A DNA stretch of 51,621 nt, taken from NCBI GenBank assembly GCA_902749685.1, contig CACVKW010001292.1, forward strand, positions 1-51,621, in the 5' to 3' direction. A program made the translations under genes and the position numbers. Below are positions 23,113 to 31,819 of this stretch, one piece after another. This DNA is from Olavius sp. associated proteobacterium Delta 1 (lineage in GTDB: Bacteria; Desulfobacterota; Desulfobacteria; Desulfobacterales; JAFDCJ01). Numbering within the stretch: the stretch's first letter is position 1; each line of letters opens with the position of its first letter. The notes under the pieces were generated by a model that saw only the letters and a list, made by a program, of their open reading frames with translations, was not told the origin of the DNA and did not search any database.

Positions 23113-24168
23113 ATGGTTTTTGGAAAAAAAGAAAATCTCGTCGGTTTGGATATCGGCTCCAGGTCCATAAAAGCGGCTCAAATCGTAGACTCCAAACGAG
23201 GACACACGCTAAAGCATTTTGGCATTGTTGATATTGCTCATGGGGCCATCGAGGAAGGCACGATTAACGACCCTGAGTCAGTCGCACAATCGATCCAGCA
23301 GCTTTTTAAATCTTATAATATCAAAGAAAACAACGTCGCTGTATCCATCGGGGGCTACTCGGTTATCGTTAAAAAGATCGGTGTTCAAACCATGGCCGAA
23401 GAGCAGCTTCAAGAAACCATTCACTTTGAAGCCGAACAGTATATCCCTTTTGACATCAGTGATGTGAACCTTGATTTTCAGATACTTGGGGAAAATGAAT
23501 CCAACCCCAACCAAATGAATGTGTTTTTGGTGGCGGCCAAAAAAGAAATGGTTAATGACTATATCAACCTGGTGAATCTGGCCGGACTCAATCCCTGCAT
23601 CGTCGATGTTGAAGCATTTGCCCTGCAAAATACGTTTGAAACCAACTACGATGTTCAAGAGGATAACATTGCACTCATTGATATTGGTGCAAGTAAGACA
23701 TCGTTGAATATCCTCAAAGGCAACTCATCGGTGTTCATGCGTGATGTTTCTTTAGGGTGCGGACAAATCAACCAGAAAATCATGTCCCTGATAGAATGCA
23801 CTTTTGAAGAAGCTGAGCAGCTGAAATACGGCGAGAAACCTGACAGGCTCACACCGGAAGACTTAAAAGGAATTGTGTCATCGGTTGTTGCCGACTGGTG
23901 TACCGAGATTCGACGTGCGCTTGACTTCTTTTATTCAACTTACCCTGAAGACCAAATTAATCGCATCATCCTCAGCGGCGGCGGTGCCAACATCAGCGAA
24001 TTCCGCCAACTACTGGCTACCGAGGCATCTGCTGAGGTCGAATCCATTAATCCGTTTCAAAACTTTCAGCTTGATGGGAAAAATTTTGACGACGCCTATA
24101 TTAAACAGATTGGGCCCCAGGCAGCCATCAGCATGGGTCTGGCAATGAGAAAAGTGGACGACAAATGA
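23113..24168 (+). CDS. pilM: Type IV pilus assembly protein PilM
   Basis: This 351-residue cytoplasmic actin-like ATPase links the pilus base to the inner-membrane PilN/PilO complex. Visible motifs are GLDIGSRSIKAAQ (about 9-21, phosphate 1), the central LIDIGASKTSLNIL (about 189-202, phosphate 2) and ILSGGGANI (about 284-292, adenosine region). These match the SHS2/FtsA-like fold, and the length is standard. It is followed by pilN with a 4-base ATGA overlap, showing translational coupling. Confidence 0.95.
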   Translation: MVFGKKENLVGLDIGSRSIKAAQIVDSKRGHTLKHFGIVDIAHGAIEEGTINDPESVAQSIQQLFKSYNIKENNVAVSIGGYSVIVKKIGVQTMAEEQLQETIHFEAEQYIPFDISDVNLDFQILGENESNPNQMNVFLVAAKKEMVNDYINLVNLAGLNPCIVDVEAFALQNTFETNYDVQEDNIALIDIGASKTSLNILKGNSSVFMRDVSLGCGQINQKIMSLIECTFEEAEQLKYGEKPDRLTPEDLKGIVSSVVADWCTEIRRALDFFYSTYPEDQINRIILSGGGANISEFRQLLATEASAEVESINPFQNFQLDGKNFDDAYIKQIGPQAAISMGLAMRKVDDK

Positions 24169-24728
24169 TAAGAATAAACCTGCTGCCGTTTCGAGCAGCT
24201 CGCCAAAAAGAGAACATCCGTCGCCAGGTCTCCATCTTTCTGCTTTCTCTGGCATGTTTGCTGATCATTTTGTTTTACTATAATTGGAGCCTAGGCCATA
24301 AGATTGACGATGTAAATGCCCAGATTAAACAAACCAAAACCGAGCTGGATAAATTCGACAAAATTATTAAAGAGATCGAATCGATTAAGAAGAAACTCAG
24401 CAATCTGAAGAAAAAAATGACCGTTATGCAAACCCTCGAAGCCAACCGCTTTGAACCCACCCGGTTGATGGATACATTGACCCAGGTAATTGTGCCCAAG
24501 CGCATGTGGTTCACCAGTTTGCATTCCAAGGATAACGGGGTCAGAATAACCGGCATTGCACTGGACAATAAAACCGTCGCGGATTTTATGGTCCGGCTGG
24601 AAAAATCCGGGCTCTTTAGTGACGTCAATTTAAATACGCTCAAACAGCATAAAATGGATAAGTCCAATTTTAAAAGCTTCCAGATCAGTTGTGTGAAGAA
24701 ACCACCGGTCAAAACAAAAACCAAATAA
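24165..24728 (+). CDS. pilN: Type IV pilus assembly protein PilN
   Basis: This 187-residue bitopic protein begins MIRINLLPFRAAR, the conserved PilN N-terminal segment that inserts into PilM. A transmembrane helix follows (about 20-42), then a coiled coil (about 43-85) and a ferredoxin-like periplasmic domain ending in VNLNTLKQHKM. It forms the heterodimer with PilO that aligns the inner-membrane platform with the outer-membrane secretin. Its ATG overlaps the pilM stop. Confidence 0.92.
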   Translation: MIRINLLPFRAARQKENIRRQVSIFLLSLACLLIILFYYNWSLGHKIDDVNAQIKQTKTELDKFDKIIKEIESIKKKLSNLKKKMTVMQTLEANRFEPTRLMDTLTQVIVPKRMWFTSLHSKDNGVRITGIALDNKTVADFMVRLEKSGLFSDVNLNTLKQHKMDKSNFKSFQISCVKKPPVKTKTK

Positions 24729-24757
24729 CACCCAGCGAAAGTTAAGGCGAAGAAATA

Positions 24758-25399
24758 ATGGCAAACGGTCTTGCAAAATCAGTTGAACCTTTCTTTGAGA
24801 AAGTTGAGAAGCTATCCAAGGTCCAGAGGCTGGCCATATCGGCGGCTTTATTTGGCCTGATTGCCGGAGGATTCATCTACTTCTTATATTGGCCTAAATT
24901 AGAACAGATTAATCGATTAAATACTGATCTCGAAAAATTAGAAAAGAAACTTGAAACCGCAAAACGCAACGCCAAGGACTTAAAGAAACTCCAGGCCAAA
25001 ATGCAAGAGGCCGAAGCACAATTCCAGATGGCAATGAAAAAACTGCCTGAAAAAGAAGAGATTCCTTCGCTGCTGTCCAGCATTTCCAGTTCCGGCCAGG
25101 AGGTCGGCCTTGAATTCTTGCTCTTTGAGCCAAAACCTGAAAAGAAAAAAGAATTTTATGCTGAAATCCCCGTTGCCATGAACATCAAGGGAGACTATCA
25201 CAATCTGGCATTATTCTTCGATCAGGTCGCCCGTCTATCGCGTATCGTAAACATACAAAACATTCAGATTGCCAAGGCTAAGGGCACCGGTACCACCGGT
25301 ACCAGGGAACTCAGTACCAAGTGTATGGCTGTCACCTATAAGTTCATAGAAGCTTCTGCTAGAAAAAGTAAAAAGAAAAGAAAAAAGAAAAAGAAATAA
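24758..25399 (+). CDS. pilO: Type IV pilus assembly protein PilO
   Basis: This 213-residue bitopic protein has a short cytoplasmic part, a transmembrane helix (about 27-47), a coiled coil (about 50-90) and a periplasmic domain with the family stretch LPEKEEIPSLLSSISSSGQEVGLEF and PVAMNIKGDYHNLALFFDQVARLSRIVNI. It ends in a very lysine-rich tail (SKKKRKKKKK), more extreme than usual. It lies 29 bases after pilN in the same operon and pairs with PilN. Confidence 0.92.
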   Translation: MANGLAKSVEPFFEKVEKLSKVQRLAISAALFGLIAGGFIYFLYWPKLEQINRLNTDLEKLEKKLETAKRNAKDLKKLQAKMQEAEAQFQMAMKKLPEKEEIPSLLSSISSSGQEVGLEFLLFEPKPEKKKEFYAEIPVAMNIKGDYHNLALFFDQVARLSRIVNIQNIQIAKAKGTGTTGTRELSTKCMAVTYKFIEASARKSKKKRKKKKK

Positions 25400-25452
25400 A
25401 GACAGGTTAACCAAGATCAACCAGCAAATGATAGGGAAGATAGCTTGAGATC

Positions 25453-26307
25453 ATGCGATATTTGATCAGCACAATTTGTATTGCTCTGCTTTTGTGGGGA
25501 TGTGACAATACCACTGCGGTTCCGGCAAAACCCAAAGTGGTTCGCAAAAAAATTGTCGCAGCAAAAGACAATACCGCCAAAGTCCGCACGAAAAAGACGG
25601 TTCGTACCGCCAAAACGGACCCAGACACCAAACAGCGGACCAAGACGGTTGTCGCAAAAGTCGATAAAACCCAGGCAAAGGCAAAGAATCAGCCGGCTGT
25701 TAAAAAGGATACCGACTCCCAACCACCGATCGCCAAGAAGGCAGAAACCAGGCCGGTTCCAAACAACCAGACCGTCCAGGTAAAGCAAAAAAAGCCTTCG
25801 ATCAGCCCCAAATCGGAGATTACGAAAATAAATCAGGCAGCCAAAAATCAAAAACAACCGGATGGCGGCAAAACTGTGGCCGGCAAGAAATCGAAAGCCT
25901 CTAAACCGGATACCGCCTCAAATAGCCTGCCCGACGGTATCCCGCCGATGTATAATCCCACCGGCAAGATTGATCCCTTTGAGCCTCTAATCAGGGTGGC
26001 TGTCGCCAAAAGAACAAAGAAAAAAATCAAGCGGATTCCGCGGACGCCGCTGGAACGCATTGAGTTGAGTCAGCTGAAGCTGGTCGGAATTATCCTGGCC
26101 TCCAGTGGCAACCGCGCTCTGGTGGAAGAATCTTCCGGCAAAGGATATGTCATTAAAAAAGGTACATACATCGGTACCAATGGCGGTAAAATCGTCCAAA
26201 TTCAAAAAGAAATAGTTTATGTCGAGGAAAAATTTGAAGACGTTTTCGGTAAGATTCAATCCCGTAAAAGAGAGCTCAAGCTTCCCAAACCCCCTGGAGA
26301 GTTTTAA
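25453..26307 (+). CDS. pilP: Type IV pilus assembly lipoprotein PilP
   Basis: This 284-residue lipoprotein has lipobox LLWGC (Cys about 17). A long Lys/Ala/Pro/Thr-rich low-complexity linker (about 20-160) is followed by the PilP beta-sandwich: KIDPFEPL (about 175-182), TPLERIELSQLKLVGII and the C-terminal KGYVIKKGTYIGTNGGKIVQI. PilP bridges PilN/PilO to the PilQ secretin in the periplasm. The linker is longer than in typical PilP proteins of about 170-180 residues, giving a large reach. It is followed 1 base later by pilQ. Confidence 0.92.
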   Translation: MRYLISTICIALLLWGCDNTTAVPAKPKVVRKKIVAAKDNTAKVRTKKTVRTAKTDPDTKQRTKTVVAKVDKTQAKAKNQPAVKKDTDSQPPIAKKAETRPVPNNQTVQVKQKKPSISPKSEITKINQAAKNQKQPDGGKTVAGKKSKASKPDTASNSLPDGIPPMYNPTGKIDPFEPLIRVAVAKRTKKKIKRIPRTPLERIELSQLKLVGIILASSGNRALVEESSGKGYVIKKGTYIGTNGGKIVQIQKEIVYVEEKFEDVFGKIQSRKRELKLPKPPGEF

Positions 26308-26308
26308 G

Positions 26309-29221
26309 ATGCTTCATTTAATTAGTAAATTAGCTAAACCCCTTCGTTTAGGAGTCCTTTTATTAAGTATGGTCGCGCTGTTGGCTGCGTGTGCCTCCCA
26401 AAATGCGGCTAAAGGCAAATCCGCTGAGGCCAACAAGCTGATCACCGATATCATGACCAGCGAGGATGCCGCGTCCACCACGGTTACGGTAAAAGGCAAC
26501 CAGGCGTTGACTTACACGGCGATCAAACAGGTATTCCCCCTGGGCGTTCTTTTTGACTTTCCTGAAACCTCCCTGGATAATATCAAAACCGCCTATTATC
26601 CACCGGAAAATGATTTCATCAGCTCTATCAGGGCAACCCAGATCGAGGAAGACGGGAAAACATCACGCATATTTATCGCTTTGAAGAAAGATCTTCCGTA
26701 TAGCATCGAACCTGACGCGGCCGGGCTTAGCATTGTATTTCCGAAAGCCGGCAAGCTGGCCGCGGAAACGCCGCCCAAAGCTCCCCTGGTAGAAAAATCT
26801 GCACCTAAGCCAACGCCTGAACCGGTTATGGCCAAGACGCCGGCTCCCCCTGCAACCCGCATGACGTCGGTATCCGCCATGCCCCTCAAACAATATGTAG
26901 TCATTACAATCAAGGCTGATGGAACCATCACCAATTATAAGTCTTTTACCATCAGTGAAACTCCGCCCCGCATTGTTTATGACATTTATGACCTAAAAAG
27001 TCCTTTCAAAGGCGAGCAACGCATTGCGGTTAAATCGGATCAGGTACGAAAGATCCGCCACTTCGGTCACCCGGATAAGATCCGAATTGTCCTTGAAACC
27101 AACAAAAGCTATCTGTCAAAACATACAGCACGGCCGGTGGACAATGGGATGCTGATTTATGCGGGCCAGGCACCCCCGACGGTAAGCGAAGAAAAGCCCG
27201 GGGCAGCAGTCGAACCCCAGGCAGCAAAACCGCTGCAGGCATCCGCCATAGAGCCGGCAGGCGCCGAAATATCGCAACCGGCTAAATATGACAAACCGGC
27301 CTGGTTGAATCGCATCGACTTTACGAGTGAAGAAGCCGGCAAGTCGGCAATCATTGTCGGCACCACCCGTCCGGTTGAATACCGAATGATCAAAGTCGAC
27401 AACAAAAGGTTACATCTCAAGCTGTTGGACACCAATCTGCCCGAATACCGCAAACGGGCGTTGATCACCACCCGCTTCCAGAGCGCAGTCGATCGCATTA
27501 CGCCGACCTCCACGCCTGATTCTAAAGACACGGTTATTGATGTAGAACTGCGTGAAGGTGTGCCATATTTTGTCAAACAAACCGATGATGTCATCCGGCT
27601 AAACTTTTCGGCCTCCAAGATCCCGCCAAGGCCTTATGAAGATGCCAAACTGCCGGCCTGGAAAAAAGCACTGGCCGAGCCGCCAACCGAATCGGCGGCC
27701 CAAAAAGCAGCCGCGGAATCGGCCGAGTCTTCAACCGGGCCGCCTGCCCAAAAATCAGCCGCAGTTTCGGCCGAGTCTTCAACCGGGCCGCCTGCCCAAA
27801 AATCAGCCGCAGTTTCGACCGGACCTCAGGCAACAAATGCCCCTGCCACCGCTGTGGCCTCGCCATCCGACGACCAGGAGATAAAGCCACTTGTCGCCGA
27901 TGTTGCGAAGAAGCCGGCCAAAAAGGAAATGTCGATAGCCGAGCGCTTAGATCTTGCCGCCCCAGCTGAAAAGAAATATATCGGAGAAAAAATTGCGCTG
28001 GATTTTTATGATACCGATATCAAAAACGTGTTTAGAATCATCAGAGAAATCAGCGGAAAAAATTTCGCCATCGATAAAAATGTCACCGGTAAAGTCACCT
28101 TAACCCTTGACAAACCGGTGCCCTGGGATCAGGTTCTCGAATTGGTGCTGAAAATGAATCAACTGGGGATGACGATGGAAGGCGACATTATTCGCATCGC
28201 GACCCTTAGCAGCCTGGCCCAGGAAGAAAAACTCAAACAGGCCCAGCTAAAAGCCACCCAACAGGCCGTAAAACAGAAAAAAGCCCTGGAACCGCTGGTC
28301 ACCGCCTACCTTCCCGTCAGCTACTCCAATGCCCAAAGTGAGGTGCTGCCGCATATCCAGAGCGTGCTCAGCGAAGGCCGCGGCAAAGTCAGTGTTGATA
28401 CCCGCAACAATCAACTGATCCTGACCGACACGGCGGAAAAAATCGAACAGATCCGCGAAATCGTGATGAGAATTGACCAGGTCACCCCCCAGGTGGTGAT
28501 CGAGGCTAGAATTGTGGAAGCCAATACCAGCTTTACCAAAGACCTTGGTTTTGATTGGGGCACAGTCAGCGCCGGACCGTTCGATATCGGTGATTCGCAG
28601 CTGCTCCTAAGCGGTTTGGCCAACAATTTACCGCAGGCGATTCCAAGCGGGATCGTCGGTTTCGATTTTCAGAAACTGACCGGAACCCCTTTTTCGATAA
28701 TTGATGCCAAACTGCTGGTCAGCGAGACCGAAGGCAAAACCAACATTATTTCAGCGCCGAAAGTCGTCACCCTGGACAACAAGAAGGCCAAAATAAAGCA
28801 GGGTCTGGAAGTACCCTACCAGGAGCGGGATTCATCGGGCAATTCAACCGTAAGATTTAAAAATGTCGATCTGCTGCTGGAAGTCACCCCCAACGTTACC
28901 CCGGACAACCGCATCGTCATGAAGATATTTGTCACCAAAAATGATGTGGCCGAACAAACACCGGATGGTCCGGCCCTGTCGACCAATGAGGCCGAAACCG
29001 AACTGCTGATTGAAAATGGTGATACCATCGTCATCGGCGGGATCGTTAAATCAACCATAACCTATGGTGAAAAGGGCATCCCCGGCTTACGAAAAATTGG
29101 CGTGCTGGGCTGGCTGTTTAAATCACAAGAAAAGACGGATTCTAAAAATGAATTGCTGATATTCATCACACCCCGCATCGTGCAGCTCAAGCAAAAAGAC
29201 AGCAACCTGGAGGATATCTAA
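26309..29221 (+). CDS. pilQ: Type IV pilus secretin PilQ
   Basis: This 970-residue outer-membrane secretin forms the pore for the pilus. It starts with a signal peptide with lipobox-like LLAAC (Cys about 29). Peptidoglycan-binding AMIN-type segments occupy about 35-150, 190-290 and 330-430. A low-complexity Ala/Ser/Pro linker (about 450-530) contains a 16-residue duplication. A secretin/TonB short N-terminal domain (ALDFYDTDIKNVFRIIREIS, about 565-585) and N-domain (about 670-735) precede the secretin core (VVIEARIVEANTSFTKDLGFDWG ... GIPGLRKIGVLGWLFKS ... LLIFITPRIV). The ATG at 26309 is preceded by ggagag. It ends the pil operon ahead of a strong terminator; pilB, pilT and pilC are not in the window. 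Confidence 0.95.
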   Translation: MLHLISKLAKPLRLGVLLLSMVALLAACASQNAAKGKSAEANKLITDIMTSEDAASTTVTVKGNQALTYTAIKQVFPLGVLFDFPETSLDNIKTAYYPPENDFISSIRATQIEEDGKTSRIFIALKKDLPYSIEPDAAGLSIVFPKAGKLAAETPPKAPLVEKSAPKPTPEPVMAKTPAPPATRMTSVSAMPLKQYVVITIKADGTITNYKSFTISETPPRIVYDIYDLKSPFKGEQRIAVKSDQVRKIRHFGHPDKIRIVLETNKSYLSKHTARPVDNGMLIYAGQAPPTVSEEKPGAAVEPQAAKPLQASAIEPAGAEISQPAKYDKPAWLNRIDFTSEEAGKSAIIVGTTRPVEYRMIKVDNKRLHLKLLDTNLPEYRKRALITTRFQSAVDRITPTSTPDSKDTVIDVELREGVPYFVKQTDDVIRLNFSASKIPPRPYEDAKLPAWKKALAEPPTESAAQKAAAESAESSTGPPAQKSAAVSAESSTGPPAQKSAAVSTGPQATNAPATAVASPSDDQEIKPLVADVAKKPAKKEMSIAERLDLAAPAEKKYIGEKIALDFYDTDIKNVFRIIREISGKNFAIDKNVTGKVTLTLDKPVPWDQVLELVLKMNQLGMTMEGDIIRIATLSSLAQEEKLKQAQLKATQQAVKQKKALEPLVTAYLPVSYSNAQSEVLPHIQSVLSEGRGKVSVDTRNNQLILTDTAEKIEQIREIVMRIDQVTPQVVIEARIVEANTSFTKDLGFDWGTVSAGPFDIGDSQLLLSGLANNLPQAIPSGIVGFDFQKLTGTPFSIIDAKLLVSETEGKTNIISAPKVVTLDNKKAKIKQGLEVPYQERDSSGNSTVRFKNVDLLLEVTPNVTPDNRIVMKIFVTKNDVAEQTPDGPALSTNEAETELLIENGDTIVIGGIVKSTITYGEKGIPGLRKIGVLGWLFKSQEKTDSKNELLIFITPRIVQLKQKDSNLEDI
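27719..27814 (+). repeat. 48-bp direct duplication inside pilQ
   Basis: Two exact adjacent copies of a 48-bp unit (27719-27766 and 27767-27814) encode AESSTGPPAQKSAAVS twice in the periplasmic linker between the AMIN and secretin domains. Flanking sequence carries diverged partial copies. Its perfect identity suggests a recent or conversion-maintained slippage event that changes linker length in frame. Confidence 0.9.
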
Positions 29222-29292
29222 CCCGCAAGCCACGTAGAAAGTGAGGCCTAAATTTAAAAAGTACGCTAAGCTGATGATAATTACCCAAAACT

Positions 29293-29349
29293 AAAAATGC
29301 GAATGATGGCGGATCATTCCACAGGTTCCGTCGTCATTCGCATTTTTTT
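29293..29349. terminator. Strong bidirectional terminator between pilQ and the TPR lipoprotein gene
   Basis: aaaaatgcgaatga and tcattcgcattttttt form a stem of about 14 pairs around a partly paired interior. An A-run on one side and a T-run on the other allow it to serve both convergent genes. Confidence 0.85.
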
Positions 29350-29385
29350 GGCCAGCCGGTTGAGACATAGGGGGATTAGTGGACC

Positions 29386-30156
29386 CTACAACAAAGGCTT
29401 AATCCGTTTAGCCTCTTTTAGGGCCTTGTCTGCCAGCGGGCTATCCGGATCCATTTGGACTACCCGAATATATGACCCATAGGCCCTTCGATAATCACGG
29501 TTCAGCTTGTATGTTTCGGCCAGTTCGAAATGCAGACTTGCATTTCCCGGATGTTTTGCAACGGCCAATTCCAACTGTTTAAGCCCCTGCGAAGTCCTGC
29601 CGCTGGCAATGTAAGTTTTGGCCAGGCCATATAAAGCCCGGTCAAAATCCGGCAAGATATCCAGGGCCTTCTTGAAATATATCTCCGAAAGACTGTATTC
29701 TTTTTTGTGGTAGTAAGCAAATCCGAGATTGGAATAGGGAAATTGAGGCGTGGCATATAGCAAATTTGAGGTCACTATCTCATATTGTTCGATCGCCTTA
29801 TCCCATTCTTTTTTTGCGGCATAGGCATTCCCCAGATTGTTGCGGGCCGGACCGTAATCGTCTTTGATCGCCAGCGATTTTTTTAAATGATAGATGGCCT
29901 TGTCCGTAGAACCCAGGTATAAGTAGGCAAGCCCCAGGTCGAATTGCAAAAAGTAATCATCCGGCGTCATGGCCTCAGCCTTTAGCAGTTCCCTTAAAGC
30001 GGCCGAGTACTTGCCTTCTCGCAGATAGGCTTCGCCAAGATTCCGGGATGCTTCCGCCTGCTCTTTTTGCTGCTCCAGATTTTCTTTGGAGGTACACGCC
30101 AGGAATACACTTAACAATAGAATACAGCTTGCTCCAACAAGCCAGAGCTTTTTCAT
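29386..30156 (-). CDS. TPR lipoprotein, possible PilF/PilW-type secretin pilotin
   Basis: This 256-residue lipoprotein (lipobox VFLAC, Cys about 21) is made of at least six tetratricopeptide repeats: NLGEAYLREGKYSAALREL, FDLGLAYLYLGSTDKAIYHL, NNLGNAYAAKKEWDKAIEQY, SNLGFAYYHKKEYSLSEIYF, YGLAKTYIASGRTSQGLKQL and FELAETYKLNRDYRRAYGSY. PilF/PilW pilotins have this layout and help PilQ assemble in the outer membrane. Facing pilQ across a shared terminator supports that idea but does not prove it; many TPR lipoproteins have other roles. A gagg precedes the ATG. Confidence 0.75.
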   Translation of the reverse strand: MKKLWLVGASCILLLSVFLACTSKENLEQQKEQAEASRNLGEAYLREGKYSAALRELLKAEAMTPDDYFLQFDLGLAYLYLGSTDKAIYHLKKSLAIKDDYGPARNNLGNAYAAKKEWDKAIEQYEIVTSNLLYATPQFPYSNLGFAYYHKKEYSLSEIYFKKALDILPDFDRALYGLAKTYIASGRTSQGLKQLELAVAKHPGNASLHFELAETYKLNRDYRRAYGSYIRVVQMDPDSPLADKALKEAKRIKPLL

Positions 30157-30304
30157 TTTATTTTCCTCATAGTTGATGAGCTATCAATTGATTGTGACGC
30201 TGTTTAGACTGGTAACTTCGATTGTCCATACATACACAGCGTTTGGCATATTCCACCCTGGAAGTCAGTTTTATTAGCGGCGATTCACTGGGCCAAACCG
30301 CAAC

Positions 30305-31819
30305 TTATTTTGACGCTGTGTATTTTTTAAGATTCAACCTGACGGCTATCTCTTCGGCTGTCCGGCTAACAAAACGCTCAAACGCCTCGCCCTTCAAAGG
30401 CTTGCCGGGAGCCGGCACGTGATCAAGGTCTGTCGGATGAACGTAAAGCGGCGCATTGATCAGGTCCTGCCTGGGAGAAATATTGTAGTCCGCAGGGAAA
30501 TTCTGCTCAAAATACATTTCTTGAAACCCGGCAAATTTAAGGGCGTGGGCCGTGGAATCGAGCACCACAATATCCTGGTCGTCAATCACCCCCTGTGCCT
30601 TGGCTGCCAGCAGACCGGCCAGTGATTCTCCCCCGTGGGTACAGGCAATATGTCCGTTGCGATTGGCGGCGATCTCCCAATCCATAATATCCTGCTCACT
30701 GACCTCAACAAAAAAAGTCTTCTGACAGCCCGCCACCTCGTTATATCGTTGAACCAGATAAATAACCCGCGGCATCGAAACCGGGTTGCCGATCATGGCC
30801 GCCTGGGCCACGCTGGATTTGACCGTAACGGGAATAAATTTGCGCTTGGCGGTATCCGGTTCGAGGTAATAGCGGTAAACCGGGTTGGCATGCTTGGACT
30901 GAACCCCGACAATCTTCGGCAGGCAGTTGATAATGCCGGCGTCATAGAATTTTAAAAACCCGCTCATGACGGCGGTAATGTTACCGGCATTTCCGATGGG
31001 AACTACCAGCGCCGTGTGAGACAGGTCATATGCTAGATCCTGGGAAATTTCGTAGGAGTAAGATTCCTGACCCAGAATCCGCCAGGCATTTTTGGAGTTT
31101 AGCAGTGCAACATTGTAACTTTCCGAAAGCGCCTCAACAACTTTCATGCAATCATCAAAAACGCCGGGGATCTCAAACACCGCAGCACCGCTGCCCAGGG
31201 GTTGGGAAAGCTGCTGGGGGGTTACTTTCTTATGCGGCAGCAGCACGGCTGACTTGACCTGCGGTTTCAGATAGGAAGCATAAAGTGCGGCAGCGGCCGA
31301 TGTATCGCCCGTCGATGCGCATATGGCCAAGACATCTGAAAGATATCCTTTTTGAACCATAAAATTAATATAGCTCAACGCGCTGGCCATTCCCCGGTCC
31401 TTGAAGGATGCGCTGGGATTTTGCCCATCGTTTTTAAAGTAAAACCGCACACCGACTTTTTCCTGCAATGCCTGATTGGCGGCTATGAGCGGGGTATGAC
31501 CTTCCCCCAGGTAGATGACCGTGTCCAAAGGCAGAACGGGTCCGATGAATTCGTGGTAGCGGTAAATTCCTTTCAGCGCATCAATGTTCAGCATCTTGCG
31601 ATAGTCAAAAATCTGCTGCCAGAGTGCTCCTGAAATATTCTTTAAGCGGGCAAAGTTTTGATCATATATCAGCAAAACCTGCTGGCACTCCGGGCAAATG
31701 TAAAGGAGTTTTTCGATACCGTATTCACTCCCGCAACCCAGGCAACGGTAACTCAGCCGTCCTGCATGCGAGGGCATCAGGTAGGGCCGGATTTCTTGGG
31801 GGAATTGTTCGGCTTTCAC
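30305..31819 (-). CDS. thrC: Threonine synthase
   Basis: This PLP-dependent enzyme converts O-phosphohomoserine to threonine. Its 504 residues include an N-terminal zinc ribbon (Cys26, Cys29, Cys42, Cys45), the PLP lysine Lys140 in NPSASFKDRGM, and the glycine-rich phosphate-binding GNAGNITAVMSGFLKF loop in the middle. The zinc-ribbon form and length resemble the subgroup of threonine synthases found in deltaproteobacteria. The GTG start overlaps the serS stop as GTGA, so translation is coupled to serS. Confidence 0.9.
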   Translation of the reverse strand: MKAEQFPQEIRPYLMPSHAGRLSYRCLGCGSEYGIEKLLYICPECQQVLLIYDQNFARLKNISGALWQQIFDYRKMLNIDALKGIYRYHEFIGPVLPLDTVIYLGEGHTPLIAANQALQEKVGVRFYFKNDGQNPSASFKDRGMASALSYINFMVQKGYLSDVLAICASTGDTSAAAALYASYLKPQVKSAVLLPHKKVTPQQLSQPLGSGAAVFEIPGVFDDCMKVVEALSESYNVALLNSKNAWRILGQESYSYEISQDLAYDLSHTALVVPIGNAGNITAVMSGFLKFYDAGIINCLPKIVGVQSKHANPVYRYYLEPDTAKRKFIPVTVKSSVAQAAMIGNPVSMPRVIYLVQRYNEVAGCQKTFFVEVSEQDIMDWEIAANRNGHIACTHGGESLAGLLAAKAQGVIDDQDIVVLDSTAHALKFAGFQEMYFEQNFPADYNISPRQDLINAPLYVHPTDLDHVPAPGKPLKGEAFERFVSRTAEEIAVRLNLKKYTASK

